From Cytobacillus gottheilii (GTDB lineage: Bacteria; Bacillota; Bacilli; Bacillales; Cytobacillaceae), in NCBI RefSeq assembly GCF_900166665.1, contig NZ_LT800494.1, forward strand, positions 3,556,061 through 3,620,060: DNA of 64,000 nt. Direction: 5' to 3'. The translations under genes were made by a program, and so were the position numbers. Below are positions 62,311 to 64,000 of the stretch, in pieces (positions within the stretch are counted from its first letter, which is position 1; each line of letters begins with the position of its first letter). The notes beneath the pieces were generated by a model that did not search any database, was not told where the DNA came from, and was given only the letters and a program-made list of their open reading frames with translations.

Positions 62311-63734
62311 GAAAGCCCCGCTCCTTTCAGTTGTTTAACATCCCACTTCCGGACATCAACAAAGTGTCCTGTGATTGCAGCCGCCGCGGCCATTTCCGGA
62401 CTGACCAAATGGGTTCTGGCACCTCTGCCCTGGCGTCCTTCAAAGTTGCGGTTGGATGTTGAGGCACAGCGTTGTTCAGGTAGCACAATGTCGTCATTCA
62501 TGCCAAGACACATGCTGCAGCCTGCTTCACGCCACTGGAATCCTGCCTGTAAGAAAATGTGATGAAGCCCTTCCTCTTCTGCCTGCTTTTTGACCAGCTG
62601 TGATCCAGGTACAACAAGTGCTTCGACCCTATCTGCCACCTGATATCCGTTCACAATTTTAGCCGCCTTCCGCAAATCCTCAATTCGGCTATTGGTGCAG
62701 GAGCCGATAAAAACGGTGTCTATTTCAATCTCTGTCATTAAGGTTTTAGGTGTTAGGTCCATATATTTTAAGGCCTTTTCGGCTGAACGCTTCTGCTCGT
62801 GGGGCAGTTCCTCTGGATCTGGAACTTTTTCGCTGATGCCAGCCACCTGGCCAGGATTTGTACCCCATGTAACCTGTGGTGACACCTCTCCTGCATCAAA
62901 CTCAATCTTTAAATCGAATACCGCATCTTTATCAGTGGATAGCTTCTTCCATTCTGTCAGAGCAGCTTCCCACTCGGCAGAAGCTGGTGAATATTTTTTT
63001 CCTTTTAAATAAGAGAAGGTTGTTTGATCTGGTGAAATCAAGCCTGCACGCGCCCCCATCTCGATGCTCATATTACAGACTGTCATGCGTTCTTCCATCG
63101 AAAGACTGGTGATGCCTTCTCCGCGGTATTCGATAACATAGCCAGTCGCAAAATCATGTCCGTATCTCCCAATGATTGAAAGAATTAAATCCTTCGCAGT
63201 AGTTCCGGTCGGCAATTCACCTTTCACATCGAGTGCTAGCGTTTTTGCCTTATATTGCTTTAATGTTTGGGTGGCCAGAACATGCTCGACTTCACTTGTG
63301 CCGATTCCAAAAGCAAGAGCGCCAAATGCACCATGTGTGGATGTATGACTATCACCGCAGACAATCGTCTGTCCCGGCTGTGTGATGCCCTGTTCTGGTG
63401 CAATCACATGTACGATCCCTTGATTGGTGCTGTTTAAATCAAATAGTGTAATCCCGAATTCCTCGCAATTGGCCGCAAGGGTTTCAACCTGTTTTTTTGC
63501 AATTTCATCTTGGATCGGTAGGGAACGATTTCTTGTTGGGATACTGTGATCCATTGTAGCTACCGTTAAGTCCGGCCGCCGTACTTTGCGATTTTGCAAA
63601 CGCAATCCTTCAAACGCTTGCGGTGAGGTGACTTCATGCACTAGATGGAGATCAATATATATAAGTGAAGGCTGATCTTCCTCCTCGATCACCACATGCT
63701 TCTCCCAAATTTTCTCGTATAAGGTTTTCCCCAC
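62280..63734 (-). CDS. leuC: 3-isopropylmalate dehydratase large subunit (LeuC-type)
   Basis: 484 residues, GTG start 63734 behind GGGAGGATTCACT. Aconitase-superfamily [4Fe-4S] ligands C346 (FIGSCTNSR), C406 and C409 (CSMCLG). [20 protein letters not shown] and [20 protein letters not shown] are LeuC-type. 13 bases after the CoA-transferase gene, so part of that operon. Sequence alone does not separate true isopropylmalate isomerase from related dehydratases such as dimethylmalate or citramalate enzymes. Confidence 0.92.
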   Translation of the reverse strand: MGKTLYEKIWEKHVVIEEEDQPSLIYIDLHLVHEVTSPQAFEGLRLQNRKVRRPDLTVATMDHSIPTRNRSLPIQDEIAKKQVETLAANCEEFGITLFDLNSTNQGIVHVIAPEQGITQPGQTIVCGDSHTSTHGAFGALAFGIGTSEVEHVLATQTLKQYKAKTLALDVKGELPTGTTAKDLILSIIGRYGHDFATGYVIEYRGEGITSLSMEERMTVCNMSIEMGARAGLISPDQTTFSYLKGKKYSPASAEWEAALTEWKKLSTDKDAVFDLKIEFDAGEVSPQVTWGTNPGQVAGISEKVPDPEELPHEQKRSAEKALKYMDLTPKTLMTEIEIDTVFIGSCTNSRIEDLRKAAKIVNGYQVADRVEALVVPGSQLVKKQAEEEGLHHIFLQAGFQWREAGCSMCLGMNDDIVLPEQRCASTSNRNFEGRQGRGARTHLVSPEMAAAAAITGHFVDVRKWDVKQLKGAGLSCNPYQQSLE

Positions 63735-63747
63735 AGTGAATCCTCCC

Positions 63748-64000
63748 TTAAATAATCTTCTTCTCCTCCAATGCTTTTAATGTTTCCAGATCATACCCTA
63801 ACAGCTCATGATAGATTTCTTCGTTATGCTTGCCCATTACTTCGGGACCGACATGCTTAACCTCACCTGGTGTTCTGCTTAATTTCGGCACAATTCCTGG
63901 CATTGGAAATTCTCCAAGCTCTGGATGTTCCTTGTAAATAATCATGTCTCTTGCTTCATAATGCGGATCTTCCATTATGTCTTTGGCTGTATAGATTAAT
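63748..64000 (-). CDS. CaiB/BaiF (family III) CoA-transferase, C-terminal part
   Basis: The frame is open through the right window edge, so only the last 83 residues are seen. [20 protein letters not shown] and [20 protein letters not shown] then [19 protein letters not shown] are the conserved C-terminus of family III CoA-transferases. These move CoA between carboxylic acids. Upstream partner of leuCD in the operon; substrate unknown. Confidence 0.9.
   Translation of the reverse strand, partial: LIYTAKDIMEDPHYEARDMIIYKEHPELGEFPMPGIVPKLSRTPGEVKHVGPEVMGKHNEEIYHELLGYDLETLKALEEKKII

Overview
The window looks like a chromosomal segment of a low-GC Gram-positive Bacillaceae (Bacillus/Mesobacillus/Cytobacillus type). 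Support: strong AGGAGG ribosome binding sites, a cydABDC operon with both exporter genes, a maltodextrin (mdxEFG-type) locus with its LacI-type regulator, a CspB-type cold-shock gene, a YhjB/YhjC-type symporter pair, and A/T-rich codon use. No rRNA, tRNA, CRISPR array or intact mobile element was seen.

Layout. 1-2.1 kb: glutathionylspermidine-synthase-like gene (cut by the window edge) and a K+ channel. 2.1-7.2 kb: an accessory island on the minus strand. It holds a C5-cytosine methyltransferase, a putative restriction endonuclease with an E-x-E active site, a DUF262 protein and an RX4H HEPN protein in one tight operon, followed by a 44-residue ORF. Decayed gene fragments and an IS1182-type transposase remnant flank it. 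7.2-10.4 kb: small unknown genes, a HAD phosphatase and interspersed repeats. 10.4-16.3 kb: cydABDC (bd oxidase plus its thiol/haem exporter). 16.3-17.1 kb: three tandem 248-bp repeats. 17.2-21.5 kb: threonine aldolase, MsrA, a GNAT and small membrane proteins. 22-29 kb: maltodextrin/alpha-glucoside uptake and hydrolysis (GH31, MalG, MalF, MalE, LacI) with TTAACCGGTTAA operators. 29.2-32.2 kb: a frameshifted MFS gene divergent from an SgrR-like regulator.

32-53.5 kb: a long accessory-like stretch of single small genes. It contains GNATs, a nucleotidyltransferase, Xre, MerR and ArsR regulators, an AlkD-like protein, a DUF4832 secreted protein, and many small membrane proteins. It is interrupted by gene corpses (P-loop kinase-like, VOC, a paralogue of the 45.0-kb gene). 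53.5-57.3 kb: response regulator, ABC ATPase, permease and histidine kinase, with three tandem 126-bp repeats between the regulator and the transporter. 57.4-64 kb: a secreted protein, then a minus-strand cluster: CoA-transferase (cut by the right edge), LeuC, LeuD, DUF3311 protein, SSS symporter, MFS transporter and flavin reductase-like protein. This cluster reads as uptake plus catabolism of a branched or dicarboxylic acid rather than leucine synthesis.

The best candidates for something new are the composite methylase/endonuclease/DUF262/HEPN operon (2.6-6.7 kb), the interspersed AATAAGCGGAG repeat family with its associated GGGGACAGGTTCCT boxes, and an apparently leaderless arsR promoter with two matching operators (53.4 kb).
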